Below are positions 62,767-62,834 of a stretch of DNA of 62,834 nucleotides, one piece after another. The notes under the pieces are model-generated. The model had not been told where the DNA came from, ran no database searches, and was given only the letters and a program-made list of their open reading frames with translations. Within the stretch, counting starts at the first letter, position 1; each line of letters begins with the position of its first letter. The translations under genes were made by a program, and so were the position numbers. The stretch is from Streptoalloteichus tenebrarius (GTDB lineage: Bacteria; Actinomycetota; Actinomycetes; Mycobacteriales; Pseudonocardiaceae). The stretch covers positions 1 through 62,834 of the forward strand of contig NZ_JAMTCP010000041.1 in NCBI RefSeq assembly GCF_024171885.1, read 5' to 3'.

Positions 62767-62834
62767 TTAGTGGTCGTAGGCGGTCAGGGAGCGGGTGACG
62801 GGCTGGCCGGTGGCGCGGTTGTGCCAGATGGCGG
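62767..62834 (-). mobile_element. 3' end of an IS transposase gene, cut by the window edge
   Basis: Read on the minus strand, the last bases encode A-I-W-H-N-R-A-T-G-Q-P-V-T-R-S-L-T-A-Y-D-H followed by TAA at 62767-62769. The ending IWHN...RSLTAYDH is familiar from DDE transposases of actinobacterial IS elements (IS982- or IS5-like). The family cannot be fixed from 22 residues. The IS end probably lies between about 62750 and 62766. Confidence 0.7.

Overview
The window is high-GC actinobacterial chromosome. Gene content, GTG starts, leaderless promoters and local gene order point to a filamentous Pseudonocardiales member (Saccharothrix/Actinosynnema/Lentzea-like); that placement is my inference. 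Almost everything is vertically inherited backbone. No rRNA, tRNA or CRISPR array was seen. One insertion-sequence end is cut by the right edge.

Layout. (1) 1-8.1 kb: a GCCAGA microsatellite, then a minus-strand cell-wall operon (Nudix hydrolase > secreted DUF6049-like protein > MurJ lipid II flippase > membrane pseudokinase) divergent from the CCA-adding enzyme. This matches mycobacterial Rv3907c-Rv3910. (2) 8.1-15.4 kb: MFS transporter, YqgE/AlgH protein, SdpI-like membrane protein, phytase-like secreted protein and leuS, resembling Rv0037c-Rv0041. leuS has a ribosome-mediated attenuator. (3) 15.5-30.7 kb: accessory regulation and transport: TetR/MMPL pair with three operators, TipA-like MerR, a vapBC-like pair with a frameshifted toxin, ptsI under a DasR-type dre site, a two-component system with a DUF1707 protein, a GGDEF membrane protein, AraC/VOC, an AI-2E-family permease and a beta-solenoid membrane protein. 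(4) 31-41.9 kb: three unrecognised exported proteins beside a PAS-GGDEF enzyme, an SDR, a TPR-like protein, an unusual MerR-sliding-clamp fusion, a serine hydrolase, and an IS30-type-HTH/MarR regulator. (5) 42-46 kb: replication/ribosome block dnaB, rplI, rpsR, ssb, rpsF. (6) 46-57.7 kb: secreted protein, endonuclease IV, two GT87-like membrane proteins, a bifunctional penicillin-binding protein with a very long proline-rich tail, DUF5318, PadR and ino1 (like Rv0046c-Rv0058). (7) 57.8-62.8 kb: MarR/MFS operon, Spo0M-like protein, PhoX under a PHO box, and an IS end.

How it works together. Cell envelope assembly (MurJ, PBP, inositol synthesis), replication (dnaB, ssb) and translation (leuS, ribosomal proteins) dominate, as expected near an actinobacterial origin; dnaA and oriC themselves are not in the window. 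The most unexplained signals are a MerR regulator fused to domains 2-3 of the DNA polymerase sliding clamp, and perfect DnaA boxes clustered in three intergenic regions. Two of those clusters carry the same downstream 47-bp repeat at nearly identical spacing.
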